Assembly: GCA_038093975.1 (NCBI GenBank)
Contig: JBBPTG010000004.1
Coordinates: 558,001 to 622,000, forward strand
DNA: 64,000 nt
Direction: 5' to 3'
Source of the DNA: Chalciporus piperatus
Lineage: Eukaryota; Basidiomycota; Agaricomycetes; Boletales; Boletaceae
A program made the position numbers and the translations under genes. The notes under the pieces are model-generated. The model searched no databases. It saw only the letters and a program-made list of their open reading frames with translations, and was not told the DNA's origin. How positions within the stretch are numbered: position 1 is the first letter of the stretch; each line of letters begins with the position of its first letter. Shown here piece by piece: positions 48,584-61,400 of this stretch.

Positions 48584-51500
48584 TCATAGGACCAACATCC
48601 TTTCCACATCCTCCTCCTCGCCCGTCGCTATTAGCTGGCCACTGGGTTGCTCCTGGTGGGTAACATCCGAGTCCTCTCTCGCAAGTACTGCGACATGGTC
48701 ATCTAGGTTCCCTCCTCCCATTGTCGTTTCTGCAGCAGAACTTGTTGTCACAGCGACCTCCTCTAGACCACCAATCGTGGGCTCTTCAGGGGCCTCTAAT
48801 CTTGCCGAGCTATTTAAATCAGGCGGACCCCAAATGGTAAGCCCCCGTGCAGCATCCAGAGTGACAAGAGTGGAATCAAGGTCGTCGAGTTGCGGGGTTT
48901 TCGTGGAATACGAGGAGATCGGCACCAGGAAGTCGTAATCATGTCTGTTGTCCGTATATGCGCTGAAATGGACCTGGCGCGATGGACGGCCACGCATAGG
49001 TGCATTCTGTTTCCTCATATTCAACTCCACTGGGCTAAAAATATTCCATAGAACCTATGACGGGGGTGAGATTCACAAAAGACTTCCTCGCCGGTCAACA
49101 TGAAACGTACCCATGGACCCATGACAGCGTGTCGATCAGCGGATATGGTCGATTTTACAACACGTCTTGGTATCACGCGGTGAGATGGGAGCCGGTCCGG
49201 TGCTTGTCCCAGGCGTGCTGGGATAGATGGCACGATTGGCTCGTAGGTTGGTTTGCGCATCAAAGGTTGTCGATGCCCTTCGGTTTGATGTTGCACTTCG
49301 TGCTGCATCGCCTGGATGGGCGTGTCGAACTGCTCATCGCAACCTAGGAACGCTAATTAGAGAGGCGGAAACTTTCCCTCTCGATGAATTTCACCTGCAA
49401 TGGGGCATGGGAGAGGCCGTATCGTGTGTCTTTCCAAATGAATGTCACGTTGTTCGCTTGTGTTAAACTGTCTTTTACAGCCTGCCCAGTGGCAAACAAA
49501 GGGAGCCTTAAGGGTTGAAAACATGTTAAGCGAGTCTCTTCCCTACACAATAACTCGAGCATACCTGCAAGTTTTCTTCATGGGCATGTTGTGTCAAATG
49601 CGCGAGGAGACTGGCTCCACAGTTCAAGATGGCATCACAACCAGACCACCGACACCGTCTTTCTAACAATCGTGACTTTGATTCTTCAATCAACAGTCGC
49701 TCAAGACGATTATATCCAACTGGTGATAAAATGAGCTAGCAATCAGCAAAGGGGGAAACTATGCCATACGCTCTTCGTCTTCCTCTGCATCTTCAGATCC
49801 CGAAACTATCCCCTCGACCATCGTGCGTTCCTTCACCTTCCTTATCAACTGCTTGATGGGTAATGGCGCCGGTGGAACAAGCACATACGCTCGTTGTTTC
49901 CTCCGTTTTCTGACATGTAGTGGTGATGTTAGATCAATGTCAATTTCCATACCATCAGCCTCAGAAGAGCGTCGCTTGAGTGAAGCCCTGTTTTCGTCTC
50001 TCGCCACATTCATCTCCATTTCAAGTGGCTCAGTATCCGGGGAGTGATCAGAAGGGGTTGGCGATAAAGGGGGCGAAGGTAAAAAGAGCGGCAATTGGCT
50101 ACTCGCCGGGCGTTCCGTAGCTCCACTTGGTTGTAGATTGGAACTCGAGGATGTTGACCCCAAGTCTTCCGGCTGGGGATATAATAGTTCGGACTCCACA
50201 TCTTCTTCAGCAACAGCGAGGTGTAGGGGTGGGCTCTGGATACGCACATCTGCGCTTTCGCCCGCAGTTGCAACCCCAACAGGGACCTCTTCCAAAGACA
50301 GACTCTCCAGTAGGGGAGTATGGGTGGTAGTATTGGTACGAAAAGCTGGGGGCGCGGCTACTGTCTGAACTGGGAAGCTGGGTTTCTGTCCATCTCCGTC
50401 CACGGATTCATCCGAATCGTCTAGCGTGAGGTCGATCATGATTGGCCCTTCAATGACCGCAGCCGGTCTTGGCTGCTCTTGGGGTGCCGGGTTGGCTTCT
50501 GACACCGCTGGAGACCCCGGGGAGGGAATGCGCTGTGGCGCTTCCGGAATAACAATAGCGGTTGGCACAAGGGTTGGAGGTTTCATCATCGGGGGAGAAC
50601 CAATAGTGGTTGGCACAAGGGTCGGAGGTTTCGGAAAGGCACCGGAGGGCTCCATTGTTGAGGGTGTGAGCTCAGATAAGCGTCCACCCTCAGGCTCCTG
50701 GCTGCTCACTCCATTCGAGGATTCACTTCGCGTTTCCTTGAGTTTTGGGGTGGGTTGCCCAAGCGAACGTAAAATGTCTCTAGCCAACGTCGATCTGTCT
50801 GCCCCTTTAGGTGTCTTCGGAGTAGTCTGGGCCTGGAGCACACTGCGTTCGGGAGTCTGTGGCGGAGGAGCACTCTGAGGCCCCGCCCTCGGAATGTTTA
50901 CGCCTTGTGCAACGAGTATTGCTCTGGTAGCCTCATCTGAATAGTACTTCATTTGTGCCGCTGCCGTCATCGCGTACGGGGTAACAGGCTGCCCAGGAGC
51001 GGACTGGGTCATGACATTCGGTATGGAGAAAGAAGTGTTTGCGTGTTGGATCGGAAGGGTTGGTTGGACAGGCTGAGGTGTGGGTGGAGATTGTGCGTTC
51101 GGGACCGGGACATTTGTCCCAAGCGTAGTTGATGCATTTGATGGGAGATCACCCGGTCTTGAGGGCATATTTTCCGAAGAAGGGCCAGATTGCGTGGCTC
51201 GTGCGATAAAAGCTTCCCATTCTGGCTGAGGAATAGAGCGCTTCGCTGCTTCAAACCACTCCCGGCTTACGCCAGCATTATTAGATTTGTGGCAAAAAGC
51301 TTTCATGATCTCTGGTCCGCGCTGTGCAAGGGACATCAGTGAAGCGTAACATATACGCAAGAGGATACCGACCTGGAAAGCGACCTGGAATAATTTGATG
51401 TAAGTTGCCAGATCCATGGAAGGCTTATGGGTCTGCTGTGAGCGCTCCTCTTGTCCTCTATCCGGCTGTGTGGTCTTTGTGTGTCGAATCTGAGGTGCTG

Positions 51501-53140
51501 CATCGTGTTGAGAATCACGGACTTGCGAGGGTTGACCATCGGGCACTTGCGGGAATCTGGGGGATGCAGAGGAAGGTGCAGTGCTGACTGGTTGTTGAAA
51601 ATGGTCGGGGGAGGGATGTTGCTGCTGGGGTAAGAGTGATAGCTGGAGAGGGAGAGATGTTGAGTGGGTTTGTTGAAACTGAGATTGAGGGTGTTGTGTG
51701 GCCGGGATTGATTGTGGGATAGACTGTTGAGATCGAGACTGATGGGGTTGTTGGGCCGACATAGATGGCGGAAGTGGTTGGTGTGACCGGATCTGAGGGA
51801 GCTGCTGTTGAGCCGGGAAAGATCGTGGGGGAGATTGACGAGTGCGGGACTGAGGAAGTTGTTGGGCGGGGAGGGGTGGCGGAGGGGGTTGTTGAGGCCA
51901 GGGTTGGGGGATTTGCTGGGTCGAACGTTGAGGTGGTGGGCGAGGTTCGGACTGGGCGCTGGCCCCTTGAAGCGTCTGAGACGATTCGGTGTGTGAGGGT
52001 ACGATCTGGAATTGGTTCTGGACAGTTGAAAGTGGTGCTTGATTGACGGGAAAGTGGTTTGGGATAGTTGGCTGAGGGTACGTCCCTGATTTGGAGGGAC
52101 CTGCACTCCGGTCTTGCGCGACGACCGGGGGAATCGCATATCCAGGTGCTATATGATTATGATGGACATTATTGGCATGATTGAGTCTTGGCACAGTAGC
52201 CATGGACGTACCGTACGCAGCATTAGTAGTCTGATGCTGTGGAGCTTGCGGCTGATACGCGTGCCAGGACTCCACCTGTCGAGACTGCGTTGGCTGATAG
52301 CCTGTGGATAGCGTTGCGGCATTGAACGCGTGCTGCATGGCGATGCTTGGGACTGTTTGCGTAGCGTACCCTTGCGAGTACCCACTCGCTCTTGGATTTC
52401 CCCACCCCGGAATATCGATAGGGGCACGTTGAAGAGGTGCCGAACTAGGTTGGTGAGTTGTAGGGCGAGGCGCGTAATGTATAAATGGGCGTTGTGAGTT
52501 ATAATTGCGACTAACAGGTTGAACCGGCCGTTGTGGTTGGGGCATTTGAGCCGATTGAGGCGGTCGGGAAGCAATTGTCGGGGCCGGTGGCGAGTACTGC
52601 GACAAAAATGAGCGTGATCAATTCGGCGAATGAAGATGAAGTTTACCGAGGACGATGGACGAGGTTCCGTAACTTCTACGAGGGTCGCGGCGCTGGGTAA
52701 CACGAGGTCTGGCTTGTCACTTGGCAGATGGTTGGTGAAGTGCATCGTATCAGGTCTAAAGGGCGATGAGCTGATATGATGACTATTGACAGAGTATGCA
52801 TACAGTGACTGGGCGTTTTTGAGCCTGGCCATCATCTCCCTGAAACCCAGTCACATTAAGGCGAGATTGGTAGGTCGTCTGCGACTTACTGAGCTTCACG
52901 TCCCTCCTTCACGCGTTTCTCCAGCTCATCCATTAGGAAGTTCTTGTGTGCTGATTCATTGTTTGTCTCGAGTCTTCGAACGATCTCCTTCACCTCTTGA
53001 ATTCGCTTCAGGTTAGCCTGGTATGCATCTGGGGGGATCCTGTCAGACGCATTGATCATCGAGGACGCCGCGAGTGTTATAGACATGTGTGTCTGGTTTT
53101 GATTGCTGGGCGCCGTATTTTCCTGACCGCCATTGTCCAT
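48584..53140 (-). CDS. Gln/Pro-rich protein with three C-terminal C2H2 zinc fingers
   Basis: Conceptual splicing gives 1396 residues in nine exons from MDNGGQENTAPSNQ (53140). An N-terminal helical block (AYQANLKRIQEVKEIVRRLE) is followed by a long Gln/Pro/Ser region (about 52.6-51.4 kb), a helical patch PSMDLATYIKLFQVAFQ, a Pro-rich middle and an acidic EDAEEDEE. Three fingers come last: C-x4-C-x12-H-x3-H at CRWSGC...HLTQH, at CHWAGC...HLERH and at CPIAGC...HEVQH. The third is split by a 51-base intron. A tail of about 200 residues ends DVERMLVL. Introns at 49720-49769, 49507-49564, 49344-49394 and 49055-49110 are all GT-AG and frame-keeping. Probably a DNA-binding transcription regulator with Gln-rich activation-type region; target unknown. 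Confidence 0.75.
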
Positions 53141-53295
53141 GTCGACCCCAAGAGTCCTGAGCAAGTCGAGTTCAGAGATCGTCCACTCAGTTGCAAGGAT
53201 GACACGGACAAACGAATTATTAAACGTGACACCAAAGTGTGACACTGATCACGCGTCGAAGTTATGTCACGCGTCGGTTCCCACGGTATCTTTCC

Positions 53296-54655
53296 ATGTC
53301 CTTGTTCAGACTCACTCACAGCGTCGCGCCTCGGCTCCTCGCCCGTGCATTTGCTTCGGAGTCGTCGTTCGTGACGCCCACTAGCTCTGTATATCGCGTC
53401 TTTGACCGCTCTACAAAGCAGACGCAGAAGGATCGCGCAGCGCTTAGAGATGGGGGTGAGCGGAGTAGAATAGTCGATTATGTTCGAGACGAAGTTGCGG
53501 ATAGGATGATGGAGCGGTTATTGGTGACGTGTCCCAACACTGAGTGGGAGCGATCCAAGCTTACTTGTCTGTTGAGCAGGATATCAAAAGGAAGTTTGAT
53601 ACCATCGTTGACCTTGGCTCTGGGCCAGGACACTTCTCGAAATTGTTAGAATCCCATAAGACCCGCAAAGTCCTGATGATAGATTCAAGCAGTTCGTTGC
53701 AGAGCAATGTGTATCTGAATGTACCTCATCCCCTGCCGTTTCACAGAGGATTCGCTCAACAGAGATCCAGATGAGGAGTTTGAAGTCCAGGTCGAGCGGA
53801 TCCATGCAGATGAAGAAAATCTACTCAAACTATTACCTCGGGATTCTCAAGAAGCAATTGTCTCTTGTCTCAATCTCCATTGGGTCAATGACCTGCCAGG
53901 CAAGTCTACTCGATTCTACATACGTTCCCTTCTGACGTCATCGGACTGCAGGCGTCCTTGTGCAAATCAAGGAAGCTTTGAAACCCGATGGTTTATTCCT
54001 CGGTGCAATGTTCGGGGGAGATACACTCTTTGAACTTAGAACAGCGTTGCAACTTGCCGAAGTTGACCGAGAAGGCGGCATATCTCCCCATATATCACCC
54101 ATGACAGGTTTGAGGAGTCCTGCTGCATAGAGTCAATGATTACAACCTCCATATAGATACCAAAGACATATCGAATCTTCTTGGTCGTGCTGGATTTACC
54201 TTGCTCACGGTTGACTTAGACGAGGTCCGCGTCGGGTATCCCTCGATGTGGGAACTGGTCGAGGACCTACAAGATATGGGTGAAGGAAATTCAATCCTGG
54301 GGAGGTACGTAGTCATTTTAATCTCTTGAACTCTCCCAAACTGAGGGTTGTTAAACAGGCGGCATTTCATACCCCGGGATACCTTAGCTGCAGCATCCGC
54401 CATTTATAAAGGTGACATCGAACTGTCTCCTCGGTTGATCTATCTAAATGAAGCTGCGTCCAGAGTTGTACGGTAATGAAGACGGATCAATCCCAGCAAC
54501 ATTCCAGGTAATATACATGGTGCGAATTCGCTCTTTTTCTCCGTTGCGACTCCTTTCTGACCCTCTGCTCTTAGATTGGATGGAAACCTTCGTCAACGCA
54601 ACCCAAGCCCCTTGAACGCGGTTCTGCTGAGAAGAAACTCAAAGATGCTCTTTAA
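53296..54655 (+). CDS. NDUFAF5-like methyltransferase-fold protein (complex I assembly)
   Basis: The start [23 protein letters not shown] looks like a mitochondrial presequence. The SAM-binding motif is [18 protein letters not shown], followed by [23 protein letters not shown] and [22 protein letters not shown], then [30 protein letters not shown], which is the pattern of NDUFAF5. The human protein hydroxylates an arginine of a complex I subunit during assembly. About seven exons; stop after KKLKDAL at 54655. The divergent neighbour starts 155 bases away on the other strand. Confidence 0.85.
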
Positions 54656-55232
54656 TTTGGTGTTGATGTAGCCTTTTTTTCTCACCTGTGTACCCTTGGT
54701 GAACTATCGCGATCTGCGAACTCACGGCAAACGTCTCGGCTGGGTGAGCCCTTGAGCCATACAAGGCACTGACTCGGAGAGTCGCGGCCGAATCATCTAC
54801 AGTACGTATAGCCCTACGTTTACAGGTGTCGCCGAGTGCCTGTTTGAGGACATCGTGTGGATCTCAGCTCGCCATTCGTGCTTAATGTCAGGTCTGGTCC
54901 GACAGTAAACATTCAATCGGAACCTTCGTACCATTGCTCGTAAGTTCACAGGGCCCATCGCATATATCGAGTGGAGGAAACAGTGATATCAGGTTATGGA
55001 AAATGCTGAACACCGTGAATGCTAGGATATCTATCTCAAGATGTCTAGGGAATGTCTATCCGCCAGCCACAGCAGAGACGGCTGTGCTCAACAGAACAAC
55101 AGACAACAGCGGGGAATGTGCAACTGGTAACGGTTATGACTAACCCAATCAACAGGCTCAATTAAATAATTTGACGGAGGAACATGATTTCATGATTTCC
55201 GTAATTCATCTGACGAAAAAAAGGGCGTGCAA
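54656..55232. other. Intergenic region, convergent 3' ends
   Basis: About 580 bases between the NDUFAF5-like and thioesterase genes. No coding exon, tRNA or repeat was recognised. Confidence 0.4.
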
Positions 55233-56174
55233 TCACCGAGGCAGGACGTGCTTCAAAAATTCTTTGAGGTCTTCCATGACCCGTTCACAAGCTTCGTGGC
55301 CGGATGATCTGTAGGATCTAAAGCTGAGACCCGCTGCGCCCATGTTTCCCTCGCCTGGCGTATAACCACTAGGAGGGACGAGCATTGAAAGTGTCAGCTC
55401 CTCGAGAGCAGGCATGCCGAGATCATTCGTGATCATTTTGGCAGCTTTCTGGCCCAATTGATAAGGAACGACGTTGTCGGCCGTTCCATGACACATGAGC
55501 ACGGGTGTACTGGCCGAATGAGGAGAAATAATCTGTGTCAGAGTGTCAATCGCATGTCGGTACGGCAGCGGGATGAAGGAAGAGTTGTATACCGACCTTT
55601 GGGATCTCGCTCTGCATTGGCATCCAACCACTGAGGATGGCAATTCCACCAAGCTTCCACCCATGCTTTCCGCCAGCTACACCATCCTCGCCGCGGGCTG
55701 TGAGCCCTGCCAAGAGGGACATTGCCCCACCCTGACTAAACCCACCCACGACGATTCGTTCAGCGGGTATACCAGCGTCAATCTCGTCCTGGATGTGCCT
55801 ATCAACTACGCGGGCAGAGTCGAGCATGCCCTCACGGTCTTCGTTCTTGTCCTCCAGATCCCACGACCGTAGATCAAACCAACCAGGCATGACGAAGCCG
55901 CGGTTAGCAGTGATACCACGGCTTGGGGCGTTAGGAAGAAGCCACTTGACATGGGGCAGCTCGCTCTCGATCATTTTTATTATTCCAAGCCATCCCTTCC
56001 CACTGTCACCAAGGCCCTAGCAAAGCTTCGTGTGAGCGACGTCGTTTGTGGGTGAGAAAACGAGTTGGAAGATAACCTACATGCAAGAAAATGACCGTAG
56101 CGGTATGGTTTGCTACTAGTGGCTTGACGATCTCGCACGGTCCAAGTGCAGAGGGTATCACTCTTGACGCCATT
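55233..56174 (-). CDS. Acyl-protein thioesterase (APT1-type)
   Basis: Cytosolic serine hydrolase that removes palmitate from proteins. The start is MASRVIPSALGPCEIVKPL. The protein reads TATVIFLHGLGDSGKGW over an intron, HVKWLLPNAPSRGITANRGFVMPGWFD, the nucleophile in VVGGFSQGGAMSLL, the acid in LMCHGTADNVVPYQLG and the His in SSGHEACERVM. The catalytic triad is complete. A somewhat longer loop (PPSGYTPGEGNMGAAG) precedes the His. Four exons or so; ends LKEFLKHVLPR. Confidence 0.88.
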
Positions 56175-56474
56175 TTCGTAAGAGAATGACTTTTACTGTC
56201 ACGTAAGGGGTCTCTACTAAAGATAGTGGTCCAAGAGGAATTGTGAGAGAGGAATGTGGGGGAATAAAATGCGAGTAAGACAGCAAGAAATACCGCAATG
56301 GATGATACCCTGAGCACAGATATAGCCAAGGACATGCACACCTCGGAGGGATTCTCGAGCTTGGTTATGTTGGATCGGCCCAGATCGGTCCGCTGACTTA
56401 CCTACCAAATCCAGTCGCAATTGAATCGCACTTCGCAGCGTTCATCTCGACATCCAAGTGACATCGTCGCGTAC

Positions 56475-57869
56475 ATGGACACATCGCCTCTAGTAGATGC
56501 TGCATGTCAGCCAAAATCAGAACATGAAGCAGAGTTATCGAACACTCAGGCTCAGGGTCTCTCCAAGAAGGCACAGAAGCGTGCTGCGAAGGCCGCGAGG
56601 CTCCACGAACTTAAGCTTGAACGCAGGGCACGCGAGAAGGAGGCGAAGAAGCGCAAGCGCCGTGAACGCGCACAGGCCATCGCAAGCGGGGAACTTGACG
56701 AAAACCTCTCTCGGAAAAGACCCAGAACCAATGCCGCCGGGGAGCAGAAGCTATTCGGCGCCAATGTCGTGATCGACTTGGGTTTTGACGAGTTGATGTC
56801 GGACAAGGCGAGTGTTGGATCTTGTTCTTGCGCTCTCAGTGGGGTGATGTCCAAGCACAGGAGATCAACTCTCTCACTTCCCAACTTGCGTATACGTACA
56901 GCGCGAACAGACATGCCGCGCACTCATTCTCGGCACTTATATTCACATCCCTTAATGGAAGGACAAAGCAAAGATTAGATGCGATGAGTGATGCCGGCTA
57001 CAGGAGATGGTCTAGGACCGAATGGTGGGAGGAGGGATACGATCGATTGTGGACAGAACCCTCTCGTCCCTCTCAGGTCCCCGCTCAGCAATTGAGTCCG
57101 CAAGATGAACTAGGGCTGTCAACCCAAGCCATCCGCGAGGACATCGTATATCTAACCGCTGATTCCACGGAGGAATTACTCGAGCTTAAAGAGGGGGAAA
57201 CGTATATTATCGGCGGAATATGCGATCACAATCGATACAAGGTCAGTACACGCCCTTTTCATGTTGATGTCATATATGACCAGTCTAACGTTCACAGAAC
57301 CTGTGCTATAACAAAGCTATTGACTCGCGAATTCGCCATGCCCGCCTTCCCATAGGCCGTTACATCGCATTAGCGACCCGCAAAGTCCTCACCGTCAATC
57401 AGGCAAGTTTCTTGATGAATTTCTCGTATTTCAGATTGCTTGTTAGCCCTGGAAATGCCACCAAGAGCAACAATGTGGATGATGTCTAATCTCCTTTTTA
57501 TCCCCCATGCCGCTCTTGTCTTGCCGATCTCTTACCACGACGTCTTCGTGTAAACAGGCCTTTGAAATCCTCCTGAAATGGACTGAAACCCGAGATTGGG
57601 AGCGAGCTTTTTGGGACGTAATACCAAAGAGGAAATTTCAAGGTGGGAATCAGGTTAAAGACGTCGATGGTGTCCACGGAGGTATTCAAGACGAGGCAGA
57701 CATGGATGAGGGTGGCGAGGAGGGCGGACAGGATGACTCAGAGGATGAAGGCCTACAGGCGATCTATACCATTGGGATATCGGAGGAGGGTGGAAACGAG
57801 GATGTGGAAAAAGAAACGGTACCAACAGAACTTGATACGGAGTCCAAGGGGATATCTCCAGTGTCTTGA
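56475..57869 (+). CDS. TRM10: tRNA (guanine-9-N1)-methyltransferase TRM10
   Basis: Methylates G9 (N1) of tRNAs with SAM. The N-terminal region is highly basic (LSKKAQKRAAKAARL and KEAKKRKRRERAQ), as in Trm10. The SPOUT domain follows: [75 protein letters not shown] and AFEILLKWTETRDWERAFWDVIPKRK. The C-terminal tail is acidic. The intron at 57403-57557 has a GC donor (CAG/GCAAGT). Two tRNA-Asn genes start just 80 bases past its stop. Confidence 0.9.
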
Positions 57870-57949
57870 GTTTGAGTTGTCCCGGACACTTTATACACAG
57901 ATATTGCCGTATTTTGGTCACATAATTCCATTGGGAACTCTCGATCACA

Positions 57950-58038
57950 TGCCCCATGGCTGAGTTGGTTACAGCGTCCGACTGTTAAATCGTATGATCT
58001 ATCATCGGAAGGTCGTGAGTTCGAGCCTCACTGGGGCA
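57950..58038 (+). tRNA. tRNA-Asn (GTT) with 16-base intron, copy 1
   Basis: Acceptor TGCCCCA/TGGGGCA pairs. The D arm is GGCTGAGTTGGTTACAGC. The anticodon stem TCCGA/TCGGA encloses CTGTTA, a 16-base intron and A, so the anticodon is GTT. The T arm is GTGAG/CTCAC with TTCGAGC. Body and T arm resemble yeast tRNA-Asn. Confidence 0.85.
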
Positions 58039-58112
58039 GTTGATTTTTTGTCGGTTTTCTCTCCACCATCTAATTTGGAAACCATACAATGGTCATTTGC
58101 TACTACCCTCCA

Positions 58113-58201
58113 TGCCCCATGGCTGAGTTGGTTACAGCGTCCGACTGTTAGATCATGCATTGTGCCATCGGAAGGTCGTGAGTTCGAGCCTCACTGGGGC
58201 A
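58113..58201 (+). tRNA. tRNA-Asn (GTT) with 16-base intron, copy 2
   Basis: Direct tandem copy of the tRNA-Asn 75 bases upstream. Mature sequence is identical. The intron has the same length but a different sequence. Confidence 0.85.
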
Positions 58202-58439
58202 GGCGAGGCTTTTTATCTCTTGTTCAGGTTTCAGAGATTGACTCCGATTGCTGAAACCGACTGACCCCACACGTTGAGACATACTGGTTGTGAATAGAAG
58301 AACACGACGAAGAGTACACGCGAGTGAGTAATGGCCGCATAGAACCTAGTAAGTTGCAACTCTCCTCGGTTGTACAGCCAAATGAAACATGTACATGTAT
58401 TCTAATCTGGAAAATGACATGCGGCATAAAGTATCATAT

Positions 58440-61400
58440 CTAACCAGTGTCACCATCTTTAGCACCGGGATCTGGAGGAACATGTGATGCTGATTGTGCA
58501 ACGGTCCTGCCCAAGGACCGAAACATCATCTTCATTCGCTTGGGTGGGTCATCCCCAGGTTTCGTTGCAATAGCTCGACCACCGACAGGCTCGTCACCTG
58601 TTCGCTTACCCAGGTCCGCACGCTTAGGTTTGCTTGCAAGACGTTCGAGCAATTCGTCATCGTCGTCGTCGCTCTCTCTTCTCCGTTTCTCCAAACGTAT
58701 TCGAGGTATTTGTGATTTAGGTGGAGGCTTTTCAGACTTATCGGCTGAGGGTGATGGTGATGGTGATGAAGGTGCGGGTGCGGGTGACGGTGACGGTGAT
58801 GATGTAGGGGCAACTTTCGTACGCATTAGAGTCTCGAGGATGCTATCATTCTCTTCATGCGAACGTCGCCGGGGGATTGACGATGTCCGAGGTATTTGGC
58901 GATGAGCCAGCCGGGGACTTGGCGGTATGTCCAGGGAAGGAGAGAGTGGCGTGGGTGAGTTTTCTTTAGATGAAGCTTTCGAGGCGGGAGCGGGGGATGA
59001 TACTCCGGGCGGAGATGGTGGTCCAATTTCTGTTTCGTCGTCATCCCCATAGTCAAGGAGAGACGGCAAAGGAGGTGTTCGGGGTAGCACAAGACCTGGG
59101 GGGCGCACAACTTTGGGCGGAGCTAAACCAGTCCGTCGTTTGTGCTTGAGCATAGTTAGTGGAGAACCACGGCCCGTCAAGGCTGAGCTGATAAATGGAG
59201 GCGGTGCTTCCACTTCATCGTCATCACCGTTGAAGTAGTCTTCTTCTTCGGCGTCGATACTGCGGTCCACACGACGGGAGTCCGTGGAAGCCCTGCGACA
59301 AGTTTAGCTAGCTGCGTTTCCCAATGGGCGTGAACTTACTGATCATTCTTGGCCTCGTCTTTGGGTGGGGGTTCGACATTGATTTCCCAGCGACGAATAA
59401 ATGCGGAAAAGCGTGCCCCGCCAAGGGTTGTTTCGCTGAGCTTGCGGACTATGTCACCATGAACCGTCATGCAGTGATTGATGAGGTCTTTAATATTCTC
59501 CTGCGGATTCACATCGAGTCAGACTGGATTAGTGAGTAAGAAGGACAAAAGCTTACTCGTCGCATATGCTCGAAGAACTCCTGACACGATGCACTCAGCA
59601 AACTATCCCGATGTGACTCTTGCGAGGTAAGCTCAAGTATAGGCTTGAATACGTCGAGTTTTATCAAGTGAGCGAGAAAGTTTTTATTGTTGATCTTCAG
59701 ACATATCCGGAAGAAACGGAAAGCGGCTAAAACAAGGAGACAGAACATAGATCAGCACGGAAGAATCCGCCTTGAAACGGTGACACGAACCCAACCGGAG
59801 GTGTTTGTCTCGAGCGCCGAGCAGCGTAGCCACGCGAGTAGACATATTGGACGAGAGCATGTAGAAATGGCTTCGAAAGGCATGTTGTTGAGCGAAATTG
59901 CAGAGTAAGTCGGATAAGTACAGCAAAAGGTTAGTTTTCTCTCGCGAGAGCTTCAGGACCGGGTCTAAGTCAACCATGTTACGGTTAGGTAAATGACGGT
60001 TGTGAATATGCACCTACCTGTTTGCTTCCGGAAATCTGGTATATCGCCGTATGGTCTGAATAAGATCTCTAGGCAGTTCTTGTAAAAATAATCTAGAAAC
60101 CTTTCCGTCCCCGGGTCGTCCTTCGGGCGTGCCAGGATCTTTGCGCTGATCGCTGCCTGCAATGAGTAATCAGCGGAAGTCTTGCGTCTCCAGAAAATGA
60201 TCTTACGGGTGTTCCGGGACCACCGATACTCTGTGAGACATCTAGCAAGGCTTTCAGCGAGTCGCCAATCAGGCATTGCACCGCGACGTCCCGACTCTGG
60301 ACCATGACTCTGCACATCAGTTTGAGAAGCGTCTCTGCCTTGTCGGCACCTAACCGACCAGCATCTTTCTCTCGCTCAAGCGCAGCTGCTTGCTTGGACA
60401 CGTGCCCGCGAACACCATGCAAATCATGATCAAGCAGGATAGACACAATCTCGCCCGCGGCGCTGATCACTGGTTTCGATGCTTCCTCCTTTTCCGGTAA
60501 AGAGAAGGCCCACTGAACAGCGAATAAAATGCCTCGGTCAACTAACGTTCTGAAGAGCGCTAATCGTGCGGGAAGCTGAACATTCTTGCCCATCGCGCAA
60601 AGCTGCTGGACGAGCACGACAACTTCGCGACGAAAGGCGAGGTCGTCTTGAGCGAGGTCGCCTGGAGGGCCAAATGAAAATGGCGTGGCATTTGTACGCG
60701 GTCCGTGTCCATTCGGGAGCTTTTCTCGGGGTTTCCCATCAGCACCCATCGGCTCCTCCTCTTCGTCATCTTCCGGACCCCTCCTAGGACCCATAAGCAC
60801 CTCCTCGCTCACATACAGCCGGACTATATCATGGAGGAAGACGGGGTCGCTTTGAATATGACTAATGATATCAATCTGATTGAAAATGATGCACGAGTTC
60901 AAGACATTGAACGTCGAATCGTCCAGCGCACGTGCGAGAACGACATCCTTGAGAAACTGGAGGCGATATGTGTGGTGAACCTTCTTCCGAATGGCGTCGT
61001 CTCGTATGGGAATTGGTTGGTGGAAATGGGTATTAACATGGAGGAATTCGCGGTAATTGGCCTTGTGCGTTGGGAACTCTGGATCGTCTAATGTCGCTAG
61101 GTCAGGATGGGGAGAGAACATCAGTGAAGCAATACGCACATTCGAGTATCCCAACGACCCCAAAGAAAATGTCGTCCTCGAGTATATGCTCATAAATGCC
61201 ATGATCATTCATCATCACTGTGGTGGGGTAAGTGGCGCTACTATAGAAGAGCCTGAGACCCACGGATGGTTTGCATGAGACTGCATAGAGCATGAAGGTT
61301 GTCCAAGCTCTCGAGGTCTTCAGCCATATTCAGGACATCGATCAAAGCCTTGATGTAATTCTGGCATCCTCGTTAACAAGCTCGAGTGGAAGTGTGGCAT

